Shown piece after piece: positions 12,578 to 24,040 of a DNA stretch of 64,000 nucleotides. The stretch lies in NCBI GenBank assembly GCA_039881145.1, contig JAYKKI010000027.1, positions 19,665,001 through 19,729,000 on the forward strand, given 5' to 3'. The DNA is from Druceiella hillmani (lineage: Eukaryota > Arthropoda > Insecta > Lepidoptera > Hepialidae). Below the pieces are notes generated by a model. That model was not told the origin of the DNA and did not search any database. It saw only the letters and a program-made list of their open reading frames with translations. Position 1 is the first letter of the stretch; each line of letters opens with the position of its first letter. The position numbers were made by a program, and so were the translations under genes.

Positions 12578-12779
12578 ATGGTTTCGTGACACCAAGCAAA
12601 CGTAACGACAGACCGAACGTAGGGCAGAGAAGTAGATCGAAGCATGATCGACGCGAGTTGAGAGTGAATAAGTGAAAGGGAGGTGAGGGGAGGGAGGTGT
12701 AGAGGGGAGTGTATCGAAAATAAATTCGTGACTAGCAAGCGCGATGACAGTTATTGATCTTGCGTCATTCACAGTATTG

Positions 12780-13280
12780 AAAAAACTGTCAAGCACGAGT
12801 AGAACTCGCACTACGCGGGCTCCGTACTTAATGATTTAGTCATTTTTAAACATTTAACGGTACATAATATTCCTATTAAAATATTTTCAAAATTTAAATT
12901 TTTTAGAATGAAAGTATAGTCGCATGTTTAAAAATTATTTTTTATGTGATATAACTACAAATTAACGATTTTCGAATTGTTTTCTTTACTTGTGCTGTTA
13001 ACCTTGCTTCTTGCTAAATTTCATAATTTTAGGTCAAGGGGAAGTACACTATAGGTTGTGATTTATGAGTGTCAAAATATGCGGTATACATGACCGTATT
13101 TTTTGGTTGCGTTGATTTAGAAGCTTTGTTACAGCTCCAAGGAAACGAAGACCTAAGTACATGATATTAATTTCAACTGGATACTTTCATGCATTCCTGA
13201 GAAAAAGGGTCTTGACAGACGGACAACGAAGTGATCCTTTAAGGATTCCTTTTTTCCTTTTGATATACAAAACTTTAGAA
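12780..13280 (+). mobile_element. Relic of a widespread insect retroelement tail
   Basis: The order of motifs is AACTCGCACTACG...CTCCGTACT, AGGTCAAGGGGAAGTACAC, GTGTCAAAATATGCGGTATA, CAGCTCCAAGGAAACG, GAGAAAAAGGGTCTTGACAG, GACGGACAACGAAGTGATCC and TTTTTTCCTTTTGA. I recognise this pattern as a common dispersed repeat of insect genomes that looks like an RTE-type 3' region. This copy has lost most of its GACAGACGG repeats and has no coding remnant. Confidence 0.55.
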
Positions 13281-13485
13281 ATGGAAATTGCCATAGTTAA
13301 TTGGGTCCACTTGTAAATATCAATGAACCACGATAAAAATGCAGATAATAAGGCTATAGAAGCATATTTTAAACCATGCACACAATAAATATCTTTGTTA
13401 GGTGTGGGAAAAATAATATTTAACAATGAAATCACAGCATACGTGTGCAACGGGAATAAATTATATCGACATAGTATTGAATGAT

Positions 13486-13640
13486 GTTTCTCAAAGTGTT
13501 TAAGTCTTTTTTTTTATTATATAACCCTGATTGTTGTTTCCAACCTAAACTTTCTTCTTTCATTAAATAACGTTTCTCAAAGTTTTTAAGTTTTTTTTTA
13601 TTTTATAACCCTTATTGTTGTTTCCAACCTAGACTTTTTT
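13486..13640. repeat. 86-bp tandem duplication
   Basis: Two copies begin GTTTCTCAAAGT(G/T)TTTAAG at 13486 and 13572. Both include a poly-T tract and TTGTTGTTTCCAACCTA. Noncoding. Confidence 0.8.
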
Positions 13641-13941
13641 GTAACTTTGTATCCTTAATCAATTAAGATTTTTAAATATAAAAATAAACAATATTTATTA
13701 GAGAAATTACATTATTATGCCTTTAAAACACTCAATATATCTAAGTCACTTTGTAAAAAGTTTAATGATTCATTTCTATTGACGCTATGGAAAAAAATGG
13801 GATAAATAATGTATTTTTATATAAACTCATTAAAGAAATGATAATTTAATTTTTTAATCCCTAAAAAGCCTCAAATAAAGTTTAGAACCAGAAATTTCTG
13901 ATTTAAAAAATTCTGCTCAAAGGGTTCAAGAGATCTTTAAA

Positions 13942-14186
13942 TTACAATTAAATGAAACTACGTGGTGTAGTATTATTTCTACTTTCTTTAAGTTCTTTAC
14001 CACGACCCAGGTTTCGTTGTGTTACAACATCTTCAGGTGGTCTATTAGCAAAGATGATGTTATAATACAACGAAACCTAGGTCGTGGTAAAGAACTTAAA
14101 GAAAGTAGAAATAATACTACATCATGTAGTTTCATTTAATTGTGAATAATGCATTTTTACAAAATTAACGCCAAATATATTCAATA
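13942..14186. mobile_element. Head-to-head foldback element with hammerhead core, copy 1
   Basis: Two inverted arms share CAATTAAATGAAACTACGTG and TTCTTTACCACGACC(C/T)AGG and meet near 14045. The right arm carries the extra tail ATTAACGCCAAATATATTCA; the left arm stops at TTACAATTAAATG. The minus-strand arm holds a complete hammerhead-like core (14000-14040). The plus-strand arm lacks the CTGA part. The flanks GATCTTTAAA and GATGTTTTAT may be a decayed target duplication. Same family as 38057-38319, 42562-42842 and 43403-43558. Confidence 0.85.
14000..14040 (-). ncRNA. Hammerhead-ribozyme-like motif, copy 1
   Basis: On the minus strand the order is CCAC, CTGAAGA, T, a GTTGT/ACAAC hairpin, GAAA, CCTGGGT, C, GTGG. 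CTGAAGA and GAAA match the two conserved hammerhead core blocks. CCAC and GTGG can form helix I. ACCT/GGGT forms helix III (one G-U pair) with no loop, so it would have to pair between two molecules. Cleavage would be expected after the C at 14004. One unpaired T lies before helix II, where a standard hammerhead has a G-C pair, so activity is uncertain. Confidence 0.55.
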
Positions 14187-14599
14187 GATGTTTTATTTTT
14201 AATTAAAAGATGAGTTTTTATAAATACTAGTCAATGCACAGGGTAAATCGTGTAGAAAACACAAATAAATACGCTTCGAAGCGGAACTTCAATGCTTTGA
14301 ATGCTATTAAGATGCAATTTACGTTGAAATTTTTTTATGAGGAAAATCAATATAATGATAACCGTGTGGTTTTATAAAATCGATTGCTTGTTTTATCTCC
14401 TTAAGATGAATAAATACGACCAAAATTGTGAACAATTGAAATTTTAAAATTTTTTCACGTCTCAACAATTGTCCTTTAATTTTTTTGAGGAATATAATTC
14501 CGACGTTATTGCATCTGATCACCTCGAACTTGGTTTTACCATAACTCTCTTTTTTCTGTACCTATTTATCCTGAAAGTTTCTAAAACCTGCACTACACT
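14187..14599. other. Intergenic; no gene seen
   Basis: A+T-rich, with no recognisable element. Confidence 0.5.
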
Positions 14600-14870
14600 A
14601 TTCGCGAAGTTAGGCGAAGAGAATAGTTTAGAGAGGTATTTCGATTCGCTTTGTGCAATCTCGCCTCGCCTCAGGCCTCAGGCGATATCCGATCGCTGTC
14701 GGTTTTTGCGCCCGAGTCAAAGGTTCGGGAGGTTAGCGTACGGGAAACGCACGACGACTGAGCTCCTCGCTAGGTTGCACGAGTGTGTAGTCACGTACTT
14801 CAGACTGCGATCAACTTCGACGAGCATTTAGTCGAGGTAACTTCGCAAGTAGTGTAGAGGGCGTTTAACG
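14600..14870. other. Isolated G+C-rich patch
   Basis: This section is clearly less A+T-rich than its surroundings, with TCGCCTCGCCTCAGGCCTCAGG near 14665-14685 and several CpGs. It is open in one plus-strand frame (the 3' part of 14469-14831), but the translation (arginine/threonine-rich) matches no family I know. It could be a promoter/5' exon patch or transposon-derived. Confidence 0.25.
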
Positions 14871-16139
14871 TTTGATAGCTAACCTTATTTAAGACTTTTA
14901 AGCTTCACGTTTCTTATAAATCATTAAATAGCTCTTTTTTGATTTCATCTTTATTGTGTTTAACCTGCACATATTCAAGTACAATTTTTGCTGCACGTAA
15001 GATAAATGGGAAACTGACGTCTCTTTATTATTGCAAGTAGTTTTTTTATCGTACAATTAAACGTACCAATCAAAAGTCTACAGAATATACACTACCTAGA
15101 ACTTTGATATTAGTAACCGGTTATTGGCAGAGTAAACTAGATACAGTGGCTTAAATGTGGATTTTGTATTTGTTTAGGTAACGTCGAGACTCTTGCACAT
15201 TTTTAGTCTGACCTTCCTCAATTTTACGGGTTGCGCCAAACCAGATGCGGCGCTCCTTTTGGAAACGGACTTTATATTTATTTAATCGCGTTTTTGCAAC
15301 ACTATTTCGTGTAGTACTAAGCGAATTATGTTCCGTTCCAAATTTTTTTGTACATGACGTTTATAGAAAGAAAAATACAATACTTAGCAATAGTATTTAT
15401 GTATACTTTAGTGGTTATTTAACATCCATTTAATAATTTAAAATAAAAATTAGATGTATGGATATTTTTGTACTTATTGGAAAATTACGTTCCCAATACA
15501 TTCAGAAAATGAAAAAAAAACTCTTCTACTAATTCATAAAACCTAATAAAAGTCACAAATTTACTGTAAAAAAATGTTGAAATTAATAAAATACAATTTT
15601 TATATCCATCCTAAATACACTAAAACACAGTCCCCTGTAGCAACTTCGTTTAAAAATCACAGCTGTATATTTAATTAAGTGAATGGTGAAGCGTTAATAG
15701 ATACATTTTGGTAAGTTTTCTAGAAATACTATTTTAACTTTGTATTAGTTGTTACGAAACATCAAATTAATTATGTCCCAAATTACAAACAGTCCCCTGA
15801 CCTGAAATTAACAGTACTAAGTAAGATCTTTTCAATTCAGACTAAATTTTGCATTCAATGGTAGTATATAACTAACTGGTATGAAGTTCATTTATACGTT
15901 TATTATTGGGCACAATATCGTTACGCTGTTTAGTGTTAACTTCATGGTTATGTCGCATCAGATATTGGAGTCGGTTTGTGCAATTACCCAAAAGTAATAA
16001 TTTATTTTTAAAGTTAAATATTTCATATAATTTTTTGATTGTGAAGTTAAAGAGGAAATTTCATTGTCAAACTGATTACATTTCATTACTTTTTGGATAC
16101 AGATTTTTCAACTCACGAAGGCATTCCCTTCAGTTTCAA
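14871..16139. other. Intergenic; no gene seen
   Basis: A+T-rich. Short open frames at 15245-15433 and 15906-16163 have no recognisable similarity. Confidence 0.5.
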
Positions 16140-16290
16140 GGCAATAAGAGTGTAAAAGTATGAGGTTATGTAGAAGCAACTATGTGATAACTGTCTCTTT
16201 CACACACAAGGCAATAACAGAGTAAAAGTACGAAATGTCATAAGTGGGAGAAAGTATGCGATAACCGTCTCACATTCAAGAGAGAGAAGA
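16140..16290. repeat. ~70-bp imperfect tandem duplication
   Basis: AAGGCAATAA(G/C)AGTGTAAAAGTA and later ATAACTGTCTC / ATAACCGTCTC recur about 70 bp apart. Noncoding. Confidence 0.6.
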
Positions 16291-18537
16291 CACTATTGAT
16301 GAAATATTATAGAGTAGCTATAAGTAGCCTCCATGTTTACAAAAAATATATGCGGTGCGATTGACTTAACTGTCAGATATTTTTTTTTTCAATAATGACA
16401 TTAACGCTATCATGTATGCCTGATTTGGGAATACATATAATTTCACTAATACAATTGAATAATTCTTGGAAGCTAACGAATTATAGTTTATATACATATA
16501 AATAGATTTTCGTAACGCAAAATAAAAGACAAAAAACAATAAGTTAAAATATTTTGTTATGTAAGTACGCTTTTTATATTTCAAATATAACAAACAGTTG
16601 TTGTTAAGATTCGTAAAGGATAACACGTTGCATACATATTCGATAATCCTAAACAATATAATTGGAAGAAAACGCGAGCGCATACAATCGAACGCACGTG
16701 CGTGTTGCATGGGGATTTACCGAAAATCTAGATAGCCGGTACAGCAAAAAATAAAAACATTTCGAAATTCAATTCCGGTAAAAGTTACGATAGGGAAGAA
16801 TAATTTCTTACTTTTATTTGAATATAAATGGGAGTGGGAAAACACAACAAAGTTAACTAATCTTGAAGACATTACCACTAAATACAAATAACTATTGCTT
16901 CATAAACAAAGGAGACTGAAAAAGAAAACTATCAATGTCTATGTACGTAGAGAAATATACAATCCATCAAAGTCAGTGGAATAAATAAATAATACGAAGT
17001 CCATTTATTTTTTCAAAGTCTTCAGCGCGTCTCAGTTATTTGAACAAATGCTACTTTCTATTATATCAATACGCCCTTAAATTAAATCAAGTTATATTTT
17101 TATCTACATTGCGGCTGATTACATAGTTTTTTAACACACCCCAAGTGTTCTCTATAACATTTAATCTAGAATATAAGCAGGAAGCCTAAAGACCGCATTG
17201 ACAACGACACAAATGTCTGGCTAACGACACTAATTGCAACACAAATGTCTGCCTTCACACATAAGCGGCAGTGGTGTTCACACACAGACACTGGATGTAT
17301 ACACTGAGTGTATACACCAAAGTGTCGTAGTCTAAATATAGCTTAAGAACATAGATATCATGCCTGCTTAAACTTTCATTCAATTTGAACTTCTTAAACA
17401 GATGTTACTTTGTATCGATTGATGGCCAAGATATTTAAAACGATTCTTTCGGAAACACTGGTTGCCACCTTAGTTGTGTTTAATTTTTGATACCACGATC
17501 TTTATATTTTTCAAGATTACTGCCAACCTGTGCACCTCTCCATACAGGATAGAATTAATTTTTTTTTTTTTAAATCGATCTCGGACTTCATAAAATTATA
17601 AATTTTAGTATAACCTCCTTGCTCTACAAAAACAAATTAAACAATATGTGAATAAATATTAGGATGTATAAGATAGACAAACATTGTACACGCTTCTTTT
17701 AAATTGTGGTGATTTTTTTACTTTTTTTTAATTGGAATATTGGCCATCTATTAAATCTAATTAGCATACGACAACAAAATTGCAAATATTAATATTACTT
17801 ATTTAAAATAAAGTTAAGAAAAATTCTATATATTACCTGGCTTCTGTAATTTCGCCGACTTGTTTTGGACACGGTTGTACTTAATTTGTGGAACTCACAT
17901 TAAGTTATACAGCGACGTGTATTCAACAGTGCGCGTTCTCTTGCTACAGCGCACCTTTAATGTGAGTAGTGAGGGATGCCATCGTTACTTGAAAAATCTG
18001 TAGTCTAATTAGATCAAAACAAAAAAGGGAAGAAATGGTACACTCTTACTTGATGTAAATACAAAACAGGCATATAGATACTTACTTTATGTAAATATAA
18101 AACTGGCATAGGTACAACTACACGCACATTTAATCTCCAGCTGCAATCACAAATTGCTTACATATAAAATTAACCAAAAGAGACAAAGCGATGTATTATG
18201 GCTGTAGCGCGAGTGACAAAGTAAATTGACAATTTGCACAGAACGCACTGTTAGTACTATAGCTTCTCACGGTGCGGCGCTTGCGCATGCAGCTGTCATT
18301 CAAATATAACAGTAATAAAAGAAAATATTTTTTTGAAAATTTATAACATTTTTATGTAATTACGCTTAAAAAGTAACTATGTGTCCTGTTTTTGTTTTAT
18401 TAATGGTCAATGTAAGTGGTAAAAGCACTAGAAGGCATTTTTGGATCGATTTGATTGAAAATATTGGCAATTTTAATTTCAGGAACTCCGCGTCTGTACA
18501 GACCGCTAGTCTGCTTACAACTGAATTGAACAAAACA
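16291..18537. other. Intergenic; no gene seen
   Basis: A+T-rich. A 114-codon minus-strand open frame (16366-16710) is A+T-driven and hydrophobic, with no recognisable domain. An inverted pair CTCACATTAA (17894) / TTAATGTGAG (17957) encloses a CGCG-containing loop. ACACAAATGTCTG occurs twice at 17205-17255. Confidence 0.45.
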
Positions 18538-18562
18538 AAACCAGGTCCATTGGACCTGGTTT
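18538..18562. repeat. Perfect 12-bp-arm hairpin
   Basis: AAACCAGGTCCA and TGGACCTGGTTT pair perfectly around a single T. It sits at the end of a short open frame with no known product. It is G+C-rich for this window and could fold stably in RNA. Confidence 0.8.
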
Positions 18563-18957
18563 ACTCGGACCGCGCACCATTAAAGCGTATCTGATCTTCC
18601 CTTTTTTGTTTTAATCTAAGGTAGTCTATAACATTTTACATCTTTAAACAGTTCCTTGGCGTCAGTACTCTGCAACAAAAGGAGATAGAAACTGTCGCAG
18701 TTTTAAAGAAAATCGTTTGCACAACCTAAAGTATTAAAAGAAGCCTCTGAATTGTTACAGTACGTAATGAAACTAATTTTATCTTGTATTTAACCCAGTT
18801 CTTTTCCAAATTAGAAGCAAAAAATGTCGTCAGGTAACTTTGAAAGACAAGTTTCCCATTAATGAAAAATGTTCATTCATGCAACGGGTATTCGAGCGTT
18901 TCCGCTGGATATTTATAACTGTGCATCAACGATGTGTATGAGTTAGAGCATTCCACG

Positions 18958-19130
18958 TAGGGTTACCATGTGTAAAATCGCTTTTTCCTGGACATTTCTA
19001 CTATAGGGTGTAGACGTGAAATATAAAGCAAAGTTAAAAGTAGTGTTTCTGATTTCTCGAATTGTTTTTTCCCGGGACTCGAAGTTCTCGATCAGGAAAT
19101 TTTCGGGAAATTTCGAATTGTCCAGAAATT
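18958..19130 (+). mobile_element. Putative hAT element terminal region, copy 1
   Basis: Starts TAGGGTTACCATGTGTAAAA, then CGCTTTTTCC, GGGTGTAGACGTGA and AGCAAAGTTAAAAGTA. The same order occurs at 24041-24140 (TAGGGTTGTCATATGTAAAA). TAGGGTTNCCA-type ends are common for insect hAT elements. The minus-strand hAT transposase remnant ending at 19756 lies about 0.8 kb inside this end, as expected for its 3' side. No matching opposite end was found. Confidence 0.45.
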
Positions 19131-19379
19131 TCTCAAACTATTAAGAAATTGTGAATTAAATGCAAAATAAAGTTACGCTTATTAATATTCATCAACGTTT
19201 ATTATATATGAAATGTTGTTTCAATTAAAACATTAATTACTCACACTTTTTTAACAAAACTACACTAAATTAAACGTTGAGTAGGTAACTTCCTATAAAA
19301 CTTTTGCCTTTGTATTAAACAGTACGTATTTTAAATATTTATATTCGCTTCTTTCCTGAGCTAAATAAAAATATTAGTC

Positions 19380-19680
19380 ATATTTTCTTTTACGTAAGTA
19401 AATACAATACTGAAGTATTTTCATAAAAAACAGTCTTTAAATGAAAGTTACATACACTATCTTTCTTCCTATATTAAGTGGAAGGTTTAATCACAGTTTT
19501 TTAATTAAAAAAAAAATTAATTTCCTGAAGTATCTTCTTTAAAACAGTCTTTAATTTAAAGTTCCATACACTATTTTTCTTCAATAAATAGAACATAAAT
19601 TAGTTTCAAAATCAACTAATCGGCCAATAAAACTTAACACTACACAGTCTTTTAATTATGTAAATAAAAAAAAACTAGAA
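19380..19680. repeat. Imperfect ~125-bp tandem duplication
   Basis: ACAGTCTTTAA(A/T)T(G/T)AAAGTT(A/C)CATACACTAT occurs at about 19430 and 19550 with further similarity around it. It lies between the putative hAT end and the transposase remnant, in what would be the 3' untranslated part. Confidence 0.55.
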
Positions 19681-19755
19681 AAACTTCTAAGTAAACTAGC
19701 TTATTTGCCTTAAAAAGGTAGGTAGGATAGGAAATCCGTTTCAATCGCTAACCTA

Positions 19756-19920
19756 CTAATCTCTATTTTTAATGAAATATGCTTTTAAAAATACGAGAGC
19801 AATAATAGCATCATCTGAAAATCTGTGTCTTATCTTCGTTACAAACTTTCCACATAATGAGAAAACCCTTTCATTTTCGTTTACTGTCATTAAAACTTTA
19901 TATAAATTTTCAATGGCATT
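19756..19920 (-). pseudogene. hAT transposase C-terminal dimerisation domain, fragment
   Basis: The minus strand encodes about 42 residues before a TAG stop at 19756. They contain ENERVFSLCGKFVTKIRHRF followed by SDDAIIALVFLKAYF. This is the C-terminal hAT dimerisation motif, whose family pattern is an E-R-x-F-S core, a G-x-x-(V/I)-(T/S)-x-x-R segment, a (L/F)-S-x-x segment and a V-F-L-x-x segment. This motif mediates transposase oligomerisation. Upstream (towards 20100) the frame is broken and the catalytic RNase-H-like part is absent, so this is a remnant. The stop in the expected place marks the end of the original transposase. The downstream end-like sequence at 18958 supports a single decayed element. 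A domesticated gene is less likely because nothing upstream is open. Confidence 0.8.
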
Positions 19921-20124
19921 CTTTTACCACTTAACTCTTAAGAGCTGATATTCTTTTTAACTAAGCTTTTTGTTATGTGAGCTTCGGCAATGTCTAAACT
20001 TTTTTGTACGCTTAAGAATTAATTTTGTACTAAACTAATACATGTCAAATTAGAGGGACTTCATTTAGATAAGCTAAGCTAATTAACATAATAAAAAGAA
20101 AAACAACTTTATTGAATGTGGTGT

Positions 20125-21690
20125 CGAAATTAAAAGTCTATCAGATATACTAAATAGACACTGTGATATGACTGAAGTTACTAGTTAGTTATCACAGTAA
20201 AAGATTTAACCTACTTTTTATTGTCAGTAAAGTTTGATTTTAAAAATAAGAGAGCGTTTATTGCATCATTTGATAATTGGTTTCGTATCTTTGATACAAT
20301 GTTTCCAGATAAAACAAAAACACATTAACTTACTGTCGAAGTTGGTAAGTAGATACTGTGATATGACTGAAGTTACTAGTATCACAGTAAAAGAATTAAT
20401 CTACATTTTATTGTCAGTAAAGTTGATTTTAAAAATACGAGAGCGTTTATTGCGTCATTTATTAATTGGTTTCGTATCTTTGATACAATGTTTCCAAATA
20501 ATGAAAAAATACATTCACCTACTGTCGAAGTTAGTAAGTAGATACTGTGATATAACTGAAGTTACTAATTCATTATCACAGTAAAAGAATTAACCTACAT
20601 TTTATTGTCAGTAAAGTTTGATTTTAAAAATATGAGAGCGTTTATTGCGTTATTTGATTGGTTTCGTATCATCGATACAATGTTTCCAGATAATGAAAAA
20701 ACACATTAACTTACTGTCGAAGTTGGTAAGTAGATACTGTGATATGACTGAAGTTACTAGTATCACAGTAAAAGAATTAATCTACATTTTATTGTCAGTA
20801 AAGTTGATTTTAAAAATACGAGAGCGTTTATTGCGTCATTTATTAATTGGTTTCGTATCTTTGATACAATGTTTCCAAATAATGAAAAAATACATTCACC
20901 TACTGTCGAAGTTAGTAAGTAGATACTGTGATATAACTGAAGTTACTAATTAATTATCACAGTAAAAGAATTAATCTACATTTTATTGTCAGTAAAGTTG
21001 ATTTTAAAAATACGAGAGCGTTTATTGCGTCATTTAATAATTGGTTTCGTATCTTTGATACGATGTTTCCAAATAATGAAAAAATACGTTCACCTACTGT
21101 CGAAGTTAGTAAGTATATACTGTGATATAACTGAAGTTACTAATTAATTATCACAGTAAAATAATTAATCTACATTTTATTGTCAGTAAAGTTTGATTTT
21201 AAAAATATGAGAGCGTTTATTGCGTTATTTGATTGGTTTCGTATCTTTGATACAATGTTTCCAAATAATGAAAAAACACATTTACCTACTGTCGAAGTTG
21301 TTAAGTAGATACTGTGATATAACTGAAGTTACTAGTTAATTATCACAGTAAAAGAATTACATTTTATTGTCAGTAAAGTTTGATTTTAAAAATATGAGAG
21401 CGTTTATTGCGTTATTTGATTGGTTTCGTATCTTCGATACAATGTTTCTAGATAATGAAAAAAATTATTCACTTACTGTCGAAGTTGGTAAGTAGATATT
21501 GTGATATAACTGAAGTTACTAATTAATTATCACAGTAAAAAAATTTACCTACATTTTATTATTAGTAAAGTTTGATTTAAAAATACGAGAGCGTTTATTG
21601 CGTCATTTGATAATTGGTTTCGTATCTTCGATACAATGTTTCCCGATAATGAAAAAAACACATTCATTTGCTGTCGAACTTGGTTCATCA
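20125..21690 (-). repeat. Eight-unit ~190-bp array made from hAT transposase sequence
   Basis: The marker GTCAGTAAAG recurs at 20223, 20413, 20607, 20794, 20988, 21182 and 21369, with a diverged eighth copy near 21563. Periods are 187-194 bp. Read on the minus strand, each unit encodes a version of ECIFSLFGNIVSKIRNQL then NDAINALVFLKS, which is the hAT C-terminal dimerisation motif (compare 19756-19920). Each unit also has an inverted pair ACTGTGATA/TATCACAGT about 40 bp apart. Units differ by scattered substitutions and stops and period is not a multiple of three, so no multimeric protein is made. The array is a satellite that grew from a transposon's coding end. Confidence 0.88.
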
Positions 21691-21865
21691 TACAGTCATC
21701 ACAGCCTTATAAAAGTTATCTTAGTTAGGAGTTCGCATTCTCGTTGTTAGAATAATTCTTGGTAATAGACCTTTTTATCATTTGAGATTCAATAATATTT
21801 TTATTAGAAATAATTGTCTCGATAACTTACTGCAGTTGCTTTTTGTATTTTAAGTTTTGTATTTT

Positions 21866-22368
21866 AGTCCGGTCAAAATAGACATTTCATTTTGCAACAA
21901 TTCGCATAGAGCTGAATATTGATGGAGGTCTTAGATACACTATTATAAATGAAATGTCAAAAGTCCACATCGATCCTATGTCTGCTAAAAATTATTCAAG
22001 ATCAAAGGTCAAAAATATCAGGTTTTTGCATTTTTCTCATGAACGGTAAATGTTATCAAAAAATTAGATCAGATCAAAATTGTAGATCATGCAATTATCT
22101 ACAAAAATTATATAAACACTTTTTTTCCTACGAATCACCATTTCTGAGATATCACCTTTTGAAACATAGAAAATAATAATACGCACGATAACGCTTACCG
22201 TTTATGAGAAAAATGCAAAAAACTCATATTTTTTGACCTTTTACCTTGAATATCGATGGGGACTTTTGACATTTCATTTACAATAGTGTACCAAACCTCC
22301 ACAAATATTCAGTTCTATGCGAATTATTGCAAATCTACCACTATTTTTTGGTCTATTTTGACCGGACT
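21866..22368. repeat. Large imperfect inverted repeat (foldback)
   Basis: The left arm starts AGTCCGGTCAAAATAGAC at 21866. The right arm ends with its complement GTCTATTTTGACCGGACT at 22368. Inside, GACATTTCATTTACAATAGTG, ATTCAGTTCTATGCGAATT and GGTTTTTGCATTTTTCTCAT-type segments pair between arms. A non-paired centre lies around 22075-22190. The left arm carries an internal deletion. No coding sequence is present. It could be a foldback DNA transposon or a rearranged tandem repeat. Confidence 0.75.
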
Positions 22369-22735
22369 ATTTAAAACAAGGTCTTTTATGGTTGACCTTG
22401 AACAATTTTTTAGCAGACAGGATCGATGGGGACTTTTGACATTTTATTTACAATAGTGTACCTAAGACCTCTACAAATATTCAGTTCTATGCGAATTATT
22501 GCAAATCTACCACTATTTTTTGGTCTATTTTGACCGGAATATTTGAAATGAGGTCTTTTATGGTTGACCTTGAACAATTTTTTAGCAGACAGGATCGATG
22601 GGGACTTTTGACATTTTATTTACAATAGTGTACCTAAGACCTTCACAAATATTCAGTTCTATGCGAATTATTACAAATCTACCACTATTTTTTGGTCTAT
22701 TTTGACCGGAATATTTGAAGCGAGGTCTTATCGTC
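22230..22735 (+). repeat. 172-bp tandem repeat, three copies
   Basis: TGGTCTATTTTGACCGGA recurs at 22349, 22521 and 22693, exactly 172 bp apart. Each is preceded by GATCGATGGGGACTTTTGAC and ATTCAGTTCTATGCGAATT. The first unit is also the right arm of the inverted repeat at 21866-22368. Copies 2 and 3 are nearly identical, so expansion was recent. Confidence 0.88.
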
Positions 22736-22738
22736 GAC

Positions 22739-22855
22739 ATGAATTTTCCCATCCAGTCTGAGTGGACGACTGAACAAATGGCGACGCTTATGCGCGATTT
22801 GGAACGTGGGCCAAGCGCGCGGCACACAAGAGTAATAGCGGCTTTTACACTGTAA
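22739..22855 (+). CDS. Short coding-like segment, weakly SANT-like
   Basis: Directly after the 172-bp array there is a sharp change to G+C-richer, codon-like DNA. An ATG at 22739 opens 38 codons. They contain QSEWTTEQMATLMRDLE and RGPSARHTRVIAAF and end at TAA (22853-22855). The spacing of W, acidic and hydrophobic residues recalls the first helices of a SANT/Myb-like domain, but the resemblance is weak and the later tryptophan is missing. It is too short to be a complete gene. It may be an exon fragment captured by the flanking repeat, or a chance frame. Confidence 0.25.
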   Translation: MNFPIQSEWTTEQMATLMRDLERGPSARHTRVIAAFTL

Positions 22856-23445
22856 AACATATTTAAACTATTTCTCGACGTGTTTTTTCTCGTCACGAAA
22901 ATGGGCAAATTTGTCGAGTTTTTTCGCTCTGAGAAATCTCGACTAGAAACCGTAGTTAAAAGTAAAACCTCGTAAGGACGTAAAATGTGTTCTTTATCTC
23001 AAAGTACTCGTCCACTGTTGCATGCATAAATACCATTCATTTATATACATTCATAAGTCGCAATCATGATACCAGCAACGTGTTCGAAATCGACGCTTAT
23101 AAAGTCGATATACATAAACATACACCGACCGCACAAAAGGCAACTCAAACAGTACACGAGGCTGTTTAACGGCTTATTTGAAAACAATGTAGGTAGTTAG
23201 CTTCTTATTATAATCCCACATAATTTAACGAGTGCATAATCGCATTTATTGTATTTGAAAGACAAATCTAATTACCAGCTATAAGCTATAAATACTGGGC
23301 AATTTATATGTTTATTAAGCTACGTTCTACTTAAGTGAGTAATAGTTACCAATTGCTTATCTGCTCATTAATAATCACGGAGTATAAACTTGTTTATACA
23401 CATAAGTGTGTATTGTAAAATTATCACGGTTTTAATTTTATACAT
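22856..23445. other. Intergenic; no gene seen
   Basis: A+T-rich. AGTTAAAAGTAAAACCTC at about 22955 is identical to 18 bases inside the hAT-end repeat at about 24118, which suggests a fragment of the same family. Confidence 0.4.
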
Positions 23446-23860
23446 TTTCCCTAGAACTCACAGTCTAGAATCTATTAATGAAACGCTGTTAGACAGCTGA
23501 AGGTTATTACTCGAAAGACAGTCCGTAGTCTGCAAGCAAAAAAATATAACTGCACGGTAGTGCTGATGCAGTTTATAACTTCTCCGTAACTAGGTACATT
23601 TTTGAGTTTAAATCAAAATATTTCCGATATAGAGTTTAAAAAAAATACCAAAGTTTTTTCTAGAACTTACAGCTAGAATCTATAAGGAAGCACTATAATA
23701 CATAGCGGATAAGTTACTCGAAGAGGCATTGCCTAATCTGCAAGCAAAAAATCTAAGCGCACGCTTTTTAACTTCCTCGCAACTCGGTTACGTATTCAAG
23801 TTTAAAGAAACATATTTGAGATATAGAGTTTAAAAAAATTACCAACGTAATGAGATATGT
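23446..23860. repeat. 209-bp tandem duplication
   Basis: CTAGAACT(C/T)ACAG recurs at 23451 and 23660, followed in both by GTCTGCAAGCAAAAAA, ACTCG and GATATAGAGTTTAAAAAAA. Diverged; noncoding. Confidence 0.8.
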
Positions 23861-24040
23861 AGGTGCAAATAATTGCGCCAATCGATCTTTAATACATTCT
23901 CAAATACGAATTTTCAAAAAAAAGGTAATTTAAAGCCATTTCCAACATACGTAGACGGCGCTTCAAATTTGCTACGCGTAGCAAGGATTTTGAATGCCTT
24001 TGAAGTAAACATTTTAAAATTGACCATGGTGAGTTGGAAT

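Noticed and set aside
14469..14831. 120-codon plus-strand open frame
   Set aside because: Its first half is A+T-rich and its second half crosses a G+C-rich patch with unrelated composition; no recognisable domain. Kept only as a G+C-rich patch.
16366..16710. 114-codon minus-strand open frame with hydrophobic stretches (receptor-like look)
   Set aside because: Low-complexity, A+T-driven residues (F, I, L, Y, N, K), no start context, no conserved motif and no neighbouring exon.
20125..21690. Repeats with regular spacing, considered as a CRISPR array
   Set aside because: Units are contiguous ~190-bp repeats without unique spacers, and they encode a hAT domain.
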